64,000 nt of DNA, from the NCBI RefSeq assembly GCF_030027245.1, contig NZ_JASERT010000001.1, positions 1,728,501 to 1,792,500 on the forward strand. Direction: 5' to 3'. The DNA comes from Asticcacaulis sp. EMRT-3. GTDB taxonomy: Bacteria > Pseudomonadota > Alphaproteobacteria > Caulobacterales > Caulobacteraceae. Shown one piece after another: positions 24,603-33,580 of the stretch. A program made the position numbers and the translations under genes. Under the pieces are notes generated by a model that ran no database searches, was not told where the DNA came from, and saw nothing but the letters and a program-made list of their open reading frames with translations. Each line of letters starts with the position of its first letter. Positions within the stretch are counted from its first letter, which is position 1.

Positions 24603-25238
24603 TCAGACCTTTTTGCCAAAGGCCGCCACGGCTTCGGCCGACAGGCGGGTAATCTCGGCCCAGTTGCCCTCGGCCATCGCCCTGGACGGCGCCACCCACG
24701 AACCACCGACGCACAGGACATTATCGAGCGCCAGGAAGTCGGCGGCGTTTTTCACGTCGATGCCGCCGGTCGGGCAGAATTTCGCCTGCGGCAGGGGGCC
24801 ACCAATGCCTTTGAGGTACGGAATACCGCCCGCCGGCACCGCCGGGAAGAATTTCAGATGGGTAAAGCCCCATTCCAGCGCCTTCATCACTTCTGACGAC
24901 GTGGCCACACCGGGCAGCAAAGGCAGGGCGTCCTGCTGCGCCAAAGACTTGGTCAGGCCCGGAGAGACAAGAAATTTCGCACCGGCTTTGGCGGCCTTTT
25001 CGGCGTCCTTCGGCGTCAGAACCGTGCCCGCGCCAACCACGGCGTCGGGGCGTTCCTTGGCGATCAGCTTGATGGCGTCAAGGGCGCAATCGGTGCGCAG
25101 GGTGATTTCCAGCACCTTGATGCCGCCCGCCATCAAGGCGTCGGCCAGAGGCAGGGCCTGATCGAGCGACGGGATGACCATGACCGGCAGAACGGGGCCC
25201 ATAGTCATGAATTTCGGGATGTCGGGATGGGTGCTCAT
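24603..25238 (-). CDS. eda: 2-dehydro-3-deoxyphosphogluconate (KDPG) aldolase
   Basis: Splits KDPG to pyruvate and glyceraldehyde 3-phosphate, the last Entner-Doudoroff step. The 211 residues contain the Glu of KVLEITLRTDCAL (near 43), GAGTVLTPKDAEKA and the Schiff-base Lys in FTHLKFFPA (near 132). The ATG at 25238, with AAGGA upstream, gives normal family length; the longer frame to 25328 is rejected. It follows glk, but 150 nt containing a terminator and another hairpin separate the two, so eda may have partly independent expression. Confidence 0.96.
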   Translation of the reverse strand: MSTHPDIPKFMTMGPVLPVMVIPSLDQALPLADALMAGGIKVLEITLRTDCALDAIKLIAKERPDAVVGAGTVLTPKDAEKAAKAGAKFLVSPGLTKSLAQQDALPLLPGVATSSEVMKALEWGFTHLKFFPAVPAGGIPYLKGIGGPLPQAKFCPTGGIDVKNAADFLALDNVLCVGGSWVAPSRAMAEGNWAEITRLSAEAVAAFGKKV

Positions 25239-25271
25239 GGGCGTTATCCTTGAAGTGAAAATCTCATATTT

Positions 25272-25304
25272 CCAAATCTCAATGCTCTTCGCATTGGGAT
25301 TTGG
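25272..25304 (-). promoter_or_regulatory. Intercistronic hairpin upstream of eda
   Basis: A 14-bp stem (25272-25285 with 25291-25304, one G-T wobble) has a 5-nt loop, without a T-run. It may protect the 5' end of an eda transcript or mark RNA processing. Confidence 0.5.
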
Positions 25305-25369
25305 CAAGGGCGACCGCCCGCCGCGCATATTTGCGCGTGAGCCTGCGCGGCGACTGAGCGCACAGGCAA

Positions 25370-25403
25370 AAAATGCAGATACTGGCGGTTACGCCAGTAT
25401 CTG
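25370..25403 (-). terminator. Intrinsic terminator overlapping the glk stop codon
   Basis: A perfect 12-bp stem (25376-25387 with 25392-25403) has a 4-nt loop that includes the glk stop. On the - strand it is followed by CA and TTTTTT. It should end or attenuate the zwf-pgl-edd-glk transcript before eda. Confidence 0.75.
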
Positions 25404-26495
25404 CTGATCGGTCAGGGCGTTGGCCGAACCCAGCAGGGCGGCGTAAGGGTGGATGATGATGCTCGACGGAATGGCCGCCACCATGCCCGCCATCGGGGCC
25501 TTGGCCTCCATGCGGGCGCGGAAACGCCGTTCGTCGATATGTTTGATCAGGCGCGGCGCGATGCCGCCCGCCATGAACATGCCCGACACCGCGCCGTGCG
25601 CCAGAGCCAGATCGCCGCACACACTGGCCATGATGTCGAGGAAGGCTTCCACCGTATAACGGCAGCCCTGCGCATCATTGCCTTCGAGATGGGTAATCTG
25701 GGCAGGGGTCAGATCCTGCGCCACCTCGCCACGTATCGAGGCGATGGCCTGATAGAGATTGACAAGACCGGGGCCCGACAGCACCATTTCGACCGTGACG
25801 CGGCCATGCTTCTTGCGCAGGAAGCGCAGGATTTCGCTCTCATAATCATTGACGGGGGCGAACGAGATGTGGCCCGATTCCGTTGACAGGCAATAGGGGC
25901 CAAACGGCCCGCCCACCAGCACCGAAGCGCCGAAACCGGTGCCTGCGCCCATGACGGCATGAACATCGCCGAAGCCTTTTTTCACCGGGCCGATGATCTT
26001 GGTGTCTTCGTCGGCCAGATGCGGCAGGCAATAGGCCAGCGCCGCATAATCATTGATCAGCCTGGCCTTTTTAGCACCCGCCGTTTCGGCCAGCTTGTCT
26101 TCGCGCACTTCCCAGTCAAGATTGGTGAACTTGATCGCCCCGTCCTTGACCGGCCCGGCCACCGCCACGCAGGCATAGTCAAAGTCCGGCTTTTCGCCGA
26201 TCTCTTCGAAATAGGCTGTGAGGGCGTCGTAGAAATCCTTGTGATCCGAGGTTTCCAGCGACTTGAAATGGGTCAGGCGCGTCTTGCCCGCTCCTTCATG
26301 GGCCCCGCCTTCATGGCCGCCAGATTCATGGCCGCCCCCCGCCCTGAGGCTGGGGCGTTCAGCCACGGCAAAGCGGGCATTGGTGCCGCCAATATCGCCG
26401 ACCAGACCACGGATGATGCCATCGGAAGAAAGTTCGCCTGTTGTGATTTTACCCGGCGGTGTTTTCACCGACGTGGTTTCGAAATGCGCTGTCAT
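25389..26495 (-). CDS. glk: Glucokinase with His/Gly-rich insertion
   Basis: Phosphorylates glucose with ATP. The 368-residue protein is longer than the common 320-330. The ATP motif GLVGDIGGTNARFAV is at about 31-45, then GAGTGFGASVLVGGPFG and the glucose-binding TESGHISFAP. The extra length is an N-terminal extension of about 28 residues plus an insertion at about 49-70 reading GGGHESGGHEGGAHEGAG, which looks like a small repeat expansion in the loop after the first ATP-binding strand. The start is 4 nt after the edd stop, so it is translationally linked. Confidence 0.95.
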   Translation of the reverse strand: MTAHFETTSVKTPPGKITTGELSSDGIIRGLVGDIGGTNARFAVAERPSLRAGGGHESGGHEGGAHEGAGKTRLTHFKSLETSDHKDFYDALTAYFEEIGEKPDFDYACVAVAGPVKDGAIKFTNLDWEVREDKLAETAGAKKARLINDYAALAYCLPHLADEDTKIIGPVKKGFGDVHAVMGAGTGFGASVLVGGPFGPYCLSTESGHISFAPVNDYESEILRFLRKKHGRVTVEMVLSGPGLVNLYQAIASIRGEVAQDLTPAQITHLEGNDAQGCRYTVEAFLDIMASVCGDLALAHGAVSGMFMAGGIAPRLIKHIDERRFRARMEAKAPMAGMVAAIPSSIIIHPYAALLGSANALTDQQILA

Positions 26496-26499
26496 ATAT

Positions 26500-28314
26500 C
26501 TACCAAAAAACTGCGCCGCCCTGATCGGCAGGGCCTACCTGCCGACGCATGTGCGCAAAAAGTTCCCGTCCCACGCCATCGGCTTCTTGTGGCCGTTTGG
26601 CGTCTGTTCTTTGAGCAAACTCGGCGGCATTTCCGAGGTAGTCTATCGTCCCTTTTTCGCAGTCCACGCGCAACATGTCGCCGTTTTGCAGACGGGCGAT
26701 CGGCCCGCCCTCCATCGCTTCCGGCGTCAGGTGGATGACACCCGCCACCTTACCCGAAGCGCCCGACATGCGGCCATCCGACACCAGGGCTACCTTGCGT
26801 CCGGCATCGAGAATCGACGACAGAGACGGCGTCAGCGAATGCAGTTCGGGCATACCATTGGCTTTTGGCCCCTGGAAGCGCACAACGCAAACAAAATCGC
26901 CTTCCGGCAGTTGCTTCGCCTTGAAGGCCGCCAGAAAATCGTCCTGATCGTCAAATACCACGCACGGCGCCTCGATGATGCGATGCTCCGGCTTGACCGC
27001 CGAAATCTTGACCACAGCATGGCCGAGATTGCCGGTGACTTCGCGCAAACCGCCTTCGGGTGAGAACGGATTGGAGACGGGGCGCAGCACGTTTTCATCG
27101 AGGCTGTGTTCGGGCAGGTCGCGCCAGATCAACTGGCCACCCTCAAGCACAGGCTCTTTGGCGTACAGGCTCAAACCCTTGCCCCAGACGGTTTCGACAT
27201 CCTCATGCAGCAGGCCCGCCGACAGAAGTTCGCGGATAACAAAGCCGATGCCGCCCGCCGCGTGGAAATGGTTCACATCGGCCGAACCATTGGGATAGAC
27301 GCGCGCCAGCGATGGCACCACCTTTGACAGGTCGTTCATATCGGCCCAGGTCAGGATGATGCCCGCCGCCCGCGCCATCGCCGGCAGGTGCAGGGTGTGG
27401 TTGGTGGAACCGCCGGTAGCCAGCAGGCCGACCACGCCATTGACGAAGGCTTTTGCATCGAGCACATCGGCCAGACGGTGCGGGTCTTTGGAATTTTCAG
27501 CCGTTTTGGCGGCGCGCTCAACGGCAGCGGCGGTCAGGGCGTCGCGCAGCGGCGTGGACGGATGGACAAAGGCCGCGCCCGGCACATGCAGCCCCATCAT
27601 CTCCATCAGCATCTGGTTGGAATTGGCCGTGCCATAGAAGGTGCAGGTGCCCGCTGCGTGATAGGAGGCCATTTCGGCGGCCAGAAGCGCGTCGCGTCCG
27701 ACCTCGCCCAGCGCATAGAGGGTGCGCACCTTGGCTTTTTCCGGGTTGGGCAGGCCGGACGACATCGGGCCGGACGGCACGAAGATCACCGGCAGATGGG
27801 CAAACGACAAAGCGCCGATCACCAGACCCGGCACGATCTTGTCGCAAATGCCGAGCAGCAGGGCCGCATCGAAGGCGTCATGGCTGAGTGCAATCGCCGT
27901 GCCCATAGCGATCACATCGCGCGAGAACAGCGACAATTCCATGCCGGGGCGGCCTTGCGTCACGCCGTCGCACATGGCCGGAACGCCACCGGCGACCTGA
28001 GTCGTCGCCCCGACTTTACGGGCAAAGCCGCGCAGCTTTTCGGGATAGTCATGATAGGGCTGGTGGGCCGACAGCATGTCATTATAGGCGGTGACAATGC
28101 CGATATTGGGCACGGAATCGAGCGCCGCCTGAAGCTTTTCATCCGGCGTCGAGGCCGCCACCACATGGGCGTAATTGGCGCAGGACAGCTTCTTGCGGCG
28201 CGGCTCATCGGCCTTGTAGCGGTCGGCGCGCTTCATGAAATCGGCGCGCAGATCTTTCGAGCGTTCGATGATGCGCTGGGTGACTTCGGCGAGGACGGGA
28301 TGCAGTTCAGTCAT
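26500..28314 (-). CDS. edd: Phosphogluconate dehydratase
   Basis: An iron-sulfur dehydratase converting 6-phosphogluconate to KDPG; 604 residues, full length for Edd. The IlvD/Edd hallmarks are present: [20 protein letters not shown] near 117-136, [12 protein letters not shown] near 149-160 and [19 protein letters not shown] near 290-308. Cysteines in MCDG and GICDK lie in the cluster region. It is the third gene of the operon zwf-pgl-edd-glk, 14 nt after pgl. Confidence 0.97.
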   Translation of the reverse strand: MTELHPVLAEVTQRIIERSKDLRADFMKRADRYKADEPRRKKLSCANYAHVVAASTPDEKLQAALDSVPNIGIVTAYNDMLSAHQPYHDYPEKLRGFARKVGATTQVAGGVPAMCDGVTQGRPGMELSLFSRDVIAMGTAIALSHDAFDAALLLGICDKIVPGLVIGALSFAHLPVIFVPSGPMSSGLPNPEKAKVRTLYALGEVGRDALLAAEMASYHAAGTCTFYGTANSNQMLMEMMGLHVPGAAFVHPSTPLRDALTAAAVERAAKTAENSKDPHRLADVLDAKAFVNGVVGLLATGGSTNHTLHLPAMARAAGIILTWADMNDLSKVVPSLARVYPNGSADVNHFHAAGGIGFVIRELLSAGLLHEDVETVWGKGLSLYAKEPVLEGGQLIWRDLPEHSLDENVLRPVSNPFSPEGGLREVTGNLGHAVVKISAVKPEHRIIEAPCVVFDDQDDFLAAFKAKQLPEGDFVCVVRFQGPKANGMPELHSLTPSLSSILDAGRKVALVSDGRMSGASGKVAGVIHLTPEAMEGGPIARLQNGDMLRVDCEKGTIDYLGNAAEFAQRTDAKRPQEADGVGRELFAHMRRQVGPADQGGAVFW

Positions 28315-28328
28315 AATCTGTATTTACC

Positions 28329-29093
28329 TTAGGCCGACCAGACGAAATCGACGGGAACCGGGCACTGGGCGAGGAAGGCGCCAATCGGCGAAACAAACGG
28401 ATCGCTATCGCGCGCCATCGATTTTAGCACATCCAGCTTGGCCTGACCGGTGATGAAGAACACAATCCTGCGACTGGCATTGATGGCGGGCACGGTAAGG
28501 GTGATGCGCGGCAGTTTCGGTTCGATGGAGCCGTCCGTGGCGGCCACCGGCAAAACGAGACGCGGGCCGTCATAGACGGTGGCATTGATCGGATGCTGCG
28601 GGAAGATCGAGGCATAGTGGCCATCCGGCCCCATGCCGAGCAGGGCGAAATCGAACATGACGCCTTTTGGGGGCACATCGCCATCACCCAGATCGCGCAG
28701 AACCGCCTCGGCCTTGTCGGCGCAGGCCTGTTGATCATCGAGATCCTGGATCAGGCTTTCCAGCACCAGACCGGCATCGATGGCGGGCGCAAGCGCTTCG
28801 CGCATCATGCGGGTATTGGAATCGGGGCTGTCGGTCGGCACCCAGCGCTCATCGACCTGGGCCAGGGTCACCTGCGACCAGTCGAGCACGGCTTCGTTCA
28901 GGCGCTCATAGACCGGCTTCGGCGTGGTGCCGCCGCAACCGACCCACACGGCCTGACCGCGCTCGTCCAGCGCCTGTTGCAGCGCTTCGGCGATCTGATC
29001 CGCCACAAAGGCACCGGCTTCGGCCTTGTCGGCAAATTCATGGATACGCACCGACGGCGACAGGGTTTCGATCTTCTGGGCCAACTCAGTCAT
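28329..29093 (-). CDS. pgl: 6-phosphogluconolactonase
   Basis: Hydrolyses 6-phosphogluconolactone to 6-phosphogluconate. The 254 residues include the DevB/Pgl signatures: VWVGCGGTTPKPVYERL near 48-64, QVDERWVPTDSPDSNTRMM near 80-98 and FALLGMGPDGHYASIFP near 148-164. The start codon overlaps the 3' end of zwf by 8 nt, so translation is coupled. It provides the second step of glucose 6-phosphate oxidation. Confidence 0.96.
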   Translation of the reverse strand: MTELAQKIETLSPSVRIHEFADKAEAGAFVADQIAEALQQALDERGQAVWVGCGGTTPKPVYERLNEAVLDWSQVTLAQVDERWVPTDSPDSNTRMMREALAPAIDAGLVLESLIQDLDDQQACADKAEAVLRDLGDGDVPPKGVMFDFALLGMGPDGHYASIFPQHPINATVYDGPRLVLPVAATDGSIEPKLPRITLTVPAINASRRIVFFITGQAKLDVLKSMARDSDPFVSPIGAFLAQCPVPVDFVWSA

Positions 29094-30564
29094 TCCACAT
29101 GCGCCCGTCGCGGTCCATCAGCGTGTAGGCCGATACCGGCCCGACCGTACCCGCCTGATAGGTCTGCGGCTTCATGCCGACCTCTTTCCAGCGGCGGACA
29201 ATGCCATCGACATAGACCCAGGCGGCTTCCACCTCATCGCGGCGCACGAACTGGGCGTTATTGCCGTTGAGCGCATCAAGGATCAGGCGCTCATAGGCGA
29301 TGCGGCGGCGCGGCGGCTTTTCGCCATTCGCGTCGAAAGCGCTGGCGAGCGACAAGGACAGATCGAGCGCCTGCAAATGCATACCTTCGGAGGTCAGGCC
29401 GGGGGCCTTGTTCATCAGGGTCAGCTTGATGTCTTCATCGGGTTGCAGACGGATGATCATGCGGTTGGGGCGCGCCTCGCCGCCAAAGATGGAGTGCGGC
29501 ACGGCCTTGAACTGGATGACGATTTCGGTGGCGCGCGACGGCAGACACTTGCCGGTGCGCAGGTAGAACGGCGTGCCGGCCCAGCGCCAGTTGGCGATCT
29601 CGACCTTGACCGCCACATAGGTTTCGGTATCGGACGGCGAGCCCTTTTCGGCCTCGTAACCGGCGATGCGCTCACCATCGGCAAAGCCCGGCCCGTACTG
29701 GCCGCGCGCCGTCTTGTGCAGCACGTCGTCCATCGGCTTCAGGCTTTTCAGCACCTTGACCTTTTCGTCGCGCAGGGCATCGGACGACAGACCGGCGGGC
29801 GGCTCCATCGCCGTCAGGCAAAGCAGTTGCAGCAGGTGGTTTTGCAGCATGTCGCGCACCGCGCCATACTCATCGTAATAGCCAAGACGATCCGCCGTGC
29901 CGACTGTTTCGGCGATGGTGATCTGGACGTGGTCGATCGACTGGGCGTTCCACAGGGGCTCAAACACCGTATTGCCGAAACGCAACGCGATCAGATTCTG
30001 CACCGTCTCCTTGCCGAGATAGTGGTCGATGCGGAAGATGCGCGACTCTTCAAAAGCGTGGGCAACGGCGTCATTGATCTGTTTCGAGGTTTCGAGATCG
30101 CGGCCAATCGGCTTTTCGATCACCACGCGGTTGGGCGCAGCATTGAGGCCCGCGCGGGCAATATGTTCGCAGATCGGCTTGAACAGGGTCGGCGACACCG
30201 ACAGGAAGAAGACGACATCGAGATGGGCCGTATCGCCCAGTTCGGCCTTGAGTTTCGTGCCCCAGTCATCATGGGCGGCATCGAGCGCCACATGCACGAT
30301 GCGCTTGCGAAAACGCGGCAGTGTGTCCTTTTCGAGATCCTTGCCGATGCGCTTTTTCACCGCCTCACCGATGCGGTCGACGCAGACCTCGGTGCCGCAA
30401 TCTTCGCGCGCCACGGAAATGATACGCAGGTCCTCGCTCAGGAACCCGTCCTGATCGAGCATGGCGAGCGACGGCCACAACATGCGCATGGCCAGATCGC
30501 CGGTGCCACCGACGAGGACAAAAACGGGCTGACGATGGCCAGCGGAAGCAGACGTGTTCGACAT
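29086..30564 (-). CDS. zwf: Glucose-6-phosphate 1-dehydrogenase
   Basis: Oxidises glucose 6-phosphate with NAD(P)+ and opens the Entner-Doudoroff route. The 492 residues carry the nucleotide-binding VFVLVGGTGDLAMRMLWPSL near 14-33 and the substrate/active-site RIDHYLGKETVQNLIALRF near 175-193. The C-terminal domain is normal. As the first gene of the operon it has a promoter about 55 nt upstream covered by the strongest LacI-type palindrome of the window. It is co-directional with pgl, edd and glk. Confidence 0.97.
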   Translation of the reverse strand: MSNTSASAGHRQPVFVLVGGTGDLAMRMLWPSLAMLDQDGFLSEDLRIISVAREDCGTEVCVDRIGEAVKKRIGKDLEKDTLPRFRKRIVHVALDAAHDDWGTKLKAELGDTAHLDVVFFLSVSPTLFKPICEHIARAGLNAAPNRVVIEKPIGRDLETSKQINDAVAHAFEESRIFRIDHYLGKETVQNLIALRFGNTVFEPLWNAQSIDHVQITIAETVGTADRLGYYDEYGAVRDMLQNHLLQLLCLTAMEPPAGLSSDALRDEKVKVLKSLKPMDDVLHKTARGQYGPGFADGERIAGYEAEKGSPSDTETYVAVKVEIANWRWAGTPFYLRTGKCLPSRATEIVIQFKAVPHSIFGGEARPNRMIIRLQPDEDIKLTLMNKAPGLTSEGMHLQALDLSLSLASAFDANGEKPPRRRIAYERLILDALNGNNAQFVRRDEVEAAWVYVDGIVRRWKEVGMKPQTYQAGTVGPVSAYTLMDRDGRMWND

Positions 30565-30615
30565 GTACGTGTTTCAATCCCGGACTTAAAAGCTGCCCCT
30601 TACACAGGGTCTTTG

Positions 30616-30656
30616 TATGACAGCGCTGTCATATCCCCTGTTTTACAGAAGGTCAA
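30616..30656 (-). promoter_or_regulatory. zwf operon promoter with perfect LacI-type operator
   Basis: On the - strand TTGACC (30656-30651), a 17-nt spacer and TATGAC (30633-30628) form a promoter. The 18-bp perfect palindrome TATGACAGCGCTGTCATA (30616-30633) covers the -10 and the expected transcription start. This is the best operator of the set. Confidence 0.75.
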
Positions 30657-30757
30657 CCGACAATGTACGCAAGCGGCCTGCCGCGCCGCTCTTTGGCGTC
30701 ATATAGGCCGATTGGACAACGGAAAACAAGGTTGATCGCGGGTAATTAACGCGCGAC

Positions 30758-30795
30758 ATCACCCCGTATTGCGCAAGCCCGACGCGATGCCGTTC
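30758..30795. repeat. Duplicate of the ppc 3' end
   Basis: These 38 nt match 30880-30917 with one substitution. The latter is the end of ppc (codons for NGIASGLRNTG and stop). The two copies are direct repeats flanking 84 nt of other sequence. Confidence 0.85.
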
Positions 30796-30857
30796 TGCGC
30801 TCAAGCAGCGAAGCGGTAGCGCGACAACATGCGCTCAAGCAGCGAAGCGGTAGCGCG
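30796..30857. repeat. Two tandem 28-bp units related to repeats at 51211-51268
   Basis: The identical units 30796-30823 and 30830-30857 (TGCGCTCAAGCAGCGAAGCG then GTAGCGCG), period 34 nt. Near-identical units occur inverted at 51211-51268. Each contains GCGCT/AGCGC complementary ends. Confidence 0.8.
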
Positions 30858-30880
30858 CCATAAATCGGTGAACGGCCATA

Positions 30881-33580
30881 TCACCCCGTATTGCGCAGGC
30901 CCGACGCGATGCCGTTCACCGTCAGTTGCATGGCCAGCTTGACCAGCTTGTGCTGGTTGCCGTGGCGGCGGATCGACAGAAGATAGGTCTGCAAGCGGTT
31001 GAGGCTGGCCACCAGCGGACGGGCGCGTTCGATCGAGGCGCGCAGCTTTTCCTGCGTCGATAACAGATAATCGGCGCCACGAATGCGCTTGATCAGGGCC
31101 ACCGTATCCTCGAACTCAAAACGGATGGTGGCATAGATGCGGTCGGCCTCGGTCTGGTCGGTGGCCAGATCGGCATAGGCGCGCGCCAGATCCATATCGC
31201 TGGAGGCCAGCGCCATCTCCATATTGGCGATAAAAACGTCGAAGAAGTCCCAGTTCAGCATCTCGCGCAAGGTGGCGTCCGTGGTGCCGGTTTCGCGCAC
31301 CGCCGCCGCAAAGCCATACCAGCCCGGCAGCATGAAGCGCGTCTGGGTCCACGAAAACACCCACGGGATGGCGCGCAAGTCCTCGATCTTGCCCGACGCC
31401 GTGCGCGAAGCCGGGCGCGAACCGATCTTGAGATCGGAAATCTCACCCACCGGCGTCACCGTGCGGAAAAAGTCGAGAAAGTGCGGATCATCGTAAACAA
31501 GTCCGCGATAGGCCTTGAAGGAGGCGTTGTTGATCGCGTCCATCACCGGCGTGAAGCGTTCTTCCAGCGCCCTGTCGTCTTCGGAAATAATGCCTTCCGT
31601 GCCGATGCCATCGGGCAATGACGACAGGAAGGTGGCGGCGGCGAAGGTGTCGAGCGTCTTGTGGGCGGTGATGGCATTGCCGAACTTGCGCGCAATCATT
31701 TCGCCCTGTTCGGTGACGCGAATCTGGCCGCCGACCGTGCCTTCAGGCTGGGCCAGGATGGCGGCAAAGCTGGGGCCGCCGCCGCGCCCGACCGACCCGC
31801 CGCGACCGTGGAACAGACGCAAGCTTACCCCCGCCTCGCTGCACACGGCTTTGACGGCTTTCGACGCCTTGTGCAGCGACCAGCGCGACGAGGTATAGCC
31901 GCCGTCCTTGTTCGAATCCGAATAGCCGAGCATGACCTCCTGCACGGCAGGTCTGCCCATCAGCGAGCGCACGGCGGGGAGGCCCAGCCAGCGCTTCATG
32001 ATGTCGGGCGCGGCCTCCAGATCGCCGATGGTTTCAAATAGAGGCGACACGCGGATCATGGTGTGCGGCTGCTGACCGCCCAGCACCAGTCCCGACTGCT
32101 TCATCAGCACCAGGGTTTCGAGAATGTCGGACACCGAATCGGCCTTGGAGATCACATAGGCGCCGATGGCTTCGGGGCCATAATGGCGCACGATCCCGGC
32201 GGCGGCATCGACGATCTTCAGTTCGCGGCGCGTCTCATCGGAATAGGGGGCAAACTGCCAGCGCAGGATGCGGTTATTTTTCAGCTCGGCCAGCAGTACC
32301 GAAATCCGCTCCGATTCCGACATGCTGAGATAGTCGATCAGTTCCGGTGAGTGGGTAAACAGTTCGGCGATGACGCGCTCATGCACATCGGAATTCTGGC
32401 GCAGATCGAGCGACAACAGATGGAAACCGCACGAACGCGCCACCTGAATAAGCGAGCGCAGGGTGCGCCCCACCAGCCGCTTGCCGCCATTGGCCACCAG
32501 CGAATCGCGCATAATATTCAGATCGTCGATAAAGGTCTGGATGCGCTCATAGGCCGGGGCGGCTGGCGCCGCCTTGCCCGCGCCGCGCCGCTCATCGATG
32601 CCGAGCAAAACCTGGCGCGTACCGGTCAGGCGCGCCCGGATCCAGGCGATGGCGCGACGATAGGGTTCGTCGGCACGATGCACATCGGTATTGGCAGCCT
32701 TGCGCGCCAGATCGATCAGGGCGTCGCTGACCGGCGTCAGTTCTTCTGACAGGGTCAGTTCGGTATCGAGCTTGCCCAACTGCTCCATATAGAAGCTGAG
32801 AATCAGGCGGGCCTGTTCGCGGAAGGCATAGTTGAGCGTGGTGTCGTCAACATGGGGGTGGCCGTCGCGGTCGCCGCCGATCCATGAGCCGAGCTTGAGC
32901 ACTTTCGGCAGCGGCCCGGTCAGCGGGATTTCACGGCTCCATTCGCCGTACAGCGTCAAAAGCGCCGGCAGGATCGAGCGGCTGACGGCGCTTAAGGTGT
33001 TATTGATCTCGTCCATCACCGTGATACGCTCAGGCCGGTGCAGGCGCGTATTGTAAAGCAGGGCAACGGCGCGGTAGAGGCTGTCTTCGAGCGCGCCCTT
33101 TTCCGACGGTGATCCCGCCTTTTCATAGGCCTGCAAAAGCTGGGTAATGTCGTATTCGCGCGCCACCACACTGGCGCGGCGCATTTCGGTGGGGTGGGCG
33201 GTGAAGACCGGCGAGGCGAGGATGCCATTCAGCGTCGTCTCGATTTCGGCATTATCGAGCCCGTCATGACGCGCCGAGCGGATGGCATTGACCAGTCCGA
33301 TCGGCTGCATGGTGCCGTCGCTGGCCTCAAACGTGTCGATCTGGCCAAGCTGGCCGACATCCTCGGCAATGACGCTGAGCGCCGACAGGCAGGTCATGAT
33401 GCGCGCCGCGTGGGCCGCCTCGGATTCGCTCAGGGACGAGAAATCGAAATCGGCGTTTTGCAAATCCTCGATCTTGGCCATGATGTCGGCGCGGCCGAAA
33501 TCCTGCACGGCTTCATGCAGAAAAGCCTCAAGCATGGCGATGTGCTGGCGAGCGTGATCGAGAACGGCGTCGGTCATCAT
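30881..33580 (-). CDS. ppc: Phosphoenolpyruvate carboxylase
   Basis: Anaplerotic carboxylation of PEP to oxaloacetate; 899 residues, full length. The catalytic His segment VFTAHPTEMRR is near 150-160, the GYSDSNKDGGYTSSRW loop near 557-572 and FHGRGGSVGRGGGP near 597-610. The C-terminus ends RNTG, the invariant PEPC tail. It is a single gene, divergent from a hypothetical across 359 nt. The 3' terminal 38 nt are duplicated 84 nt downstream, but the reading frame is intact. Confidence 0.97.
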   Translation of the reverse strand: MMTDAVLDHARQHIAMLEAFLHEAVQDFGRADIMAKIEDLQNADFDFSSLSESEAAHAARIMTCLSALSVIAEDVGQLGQIDTFEASDGTMQPIGLVNAIRSARHDGLDNAEIETTLNGILASPVFTAHPTEMRRASVVAREYDITQLLQAYEKAGSPSEKGALEDSLYRAVALLYNTRLHRPERITVMDEINNTLSAVSRSILPALLTLYGEWSREIPLTGPLPKVLKLGSWIGGDRDGHPHVDDTTLNYAFREQARLILSFYMEQLGKLDTELTLSEELTPVSDALIDLARKAANTDVHRADEPYRRAIAWIRARLTGTRQVLLGIDERRGAGKAAPAAPAYERIQTFIDDLNIMRDSLVANGGKRLVGRTLRSLIQVARSCGFHLLSLDLRQNSDVHERVIAELFTHSPELIDYLSMSESERISVLLAELKNNRILRWQFAPYSDETRRELKIVDAAAGIVRHYGPEAIGAYVISKADSVSDILETLVLMKQSGLVLGGQQPHTMIRVSPLFETIGDLEAAPDIMKRWLGLPAVRSLMGRPAVQEVMLGYSDSNKDGGYTSSRWSLHKASKAVKAVCSEAGVSLRLFHGRGGSVGRGGGPSFAAILAQPEGTVGGQIRVTEQGEMIARKFGNAITAHKTLDTFAAATFLSSLPDGIGTEGIISEDDRALEERFTPVMDAINNASFKAYRGLVYDDPHFLDFFRTVTPVGEISDLKIGSRPASRTASGKIEDLRAIPWVFSWTQTRFMLPGWYGFAAAVRETGTTDATLREMLNWDFFDVFIANMEMALASSDMDLARAYADLATDQTEADRIYATIRFEFEDTVALIKRIRGADYLLSTQEKLRASIERARPLVASLNRLQTYLLSIRRHGNQHKLVKLAMQLTVNGIASGLRNTG

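Larger units (their letters stand above)
30565..30880. other. Intergenic region between zwf and ppc
   Basis: There are 316 nt. The left third is the zwf promoter/operator. 30758-30879 holds a duplicated end of ppc and two tandem 28-bp repeats. No gene was found. Confidence 0.7.

Noticed and set aside
29026-30735. Open frame of 569 codons on the + strand
   Set aside because: It is a complete antisense shadow of zwf, which has clear catalytic motifs.
30796-30857. Possible CRISPR-like repeats
   Set aside because: Only two units with a 6-nt spacer, no cas genes in the window; better explained as a tandem extragenic repeat.
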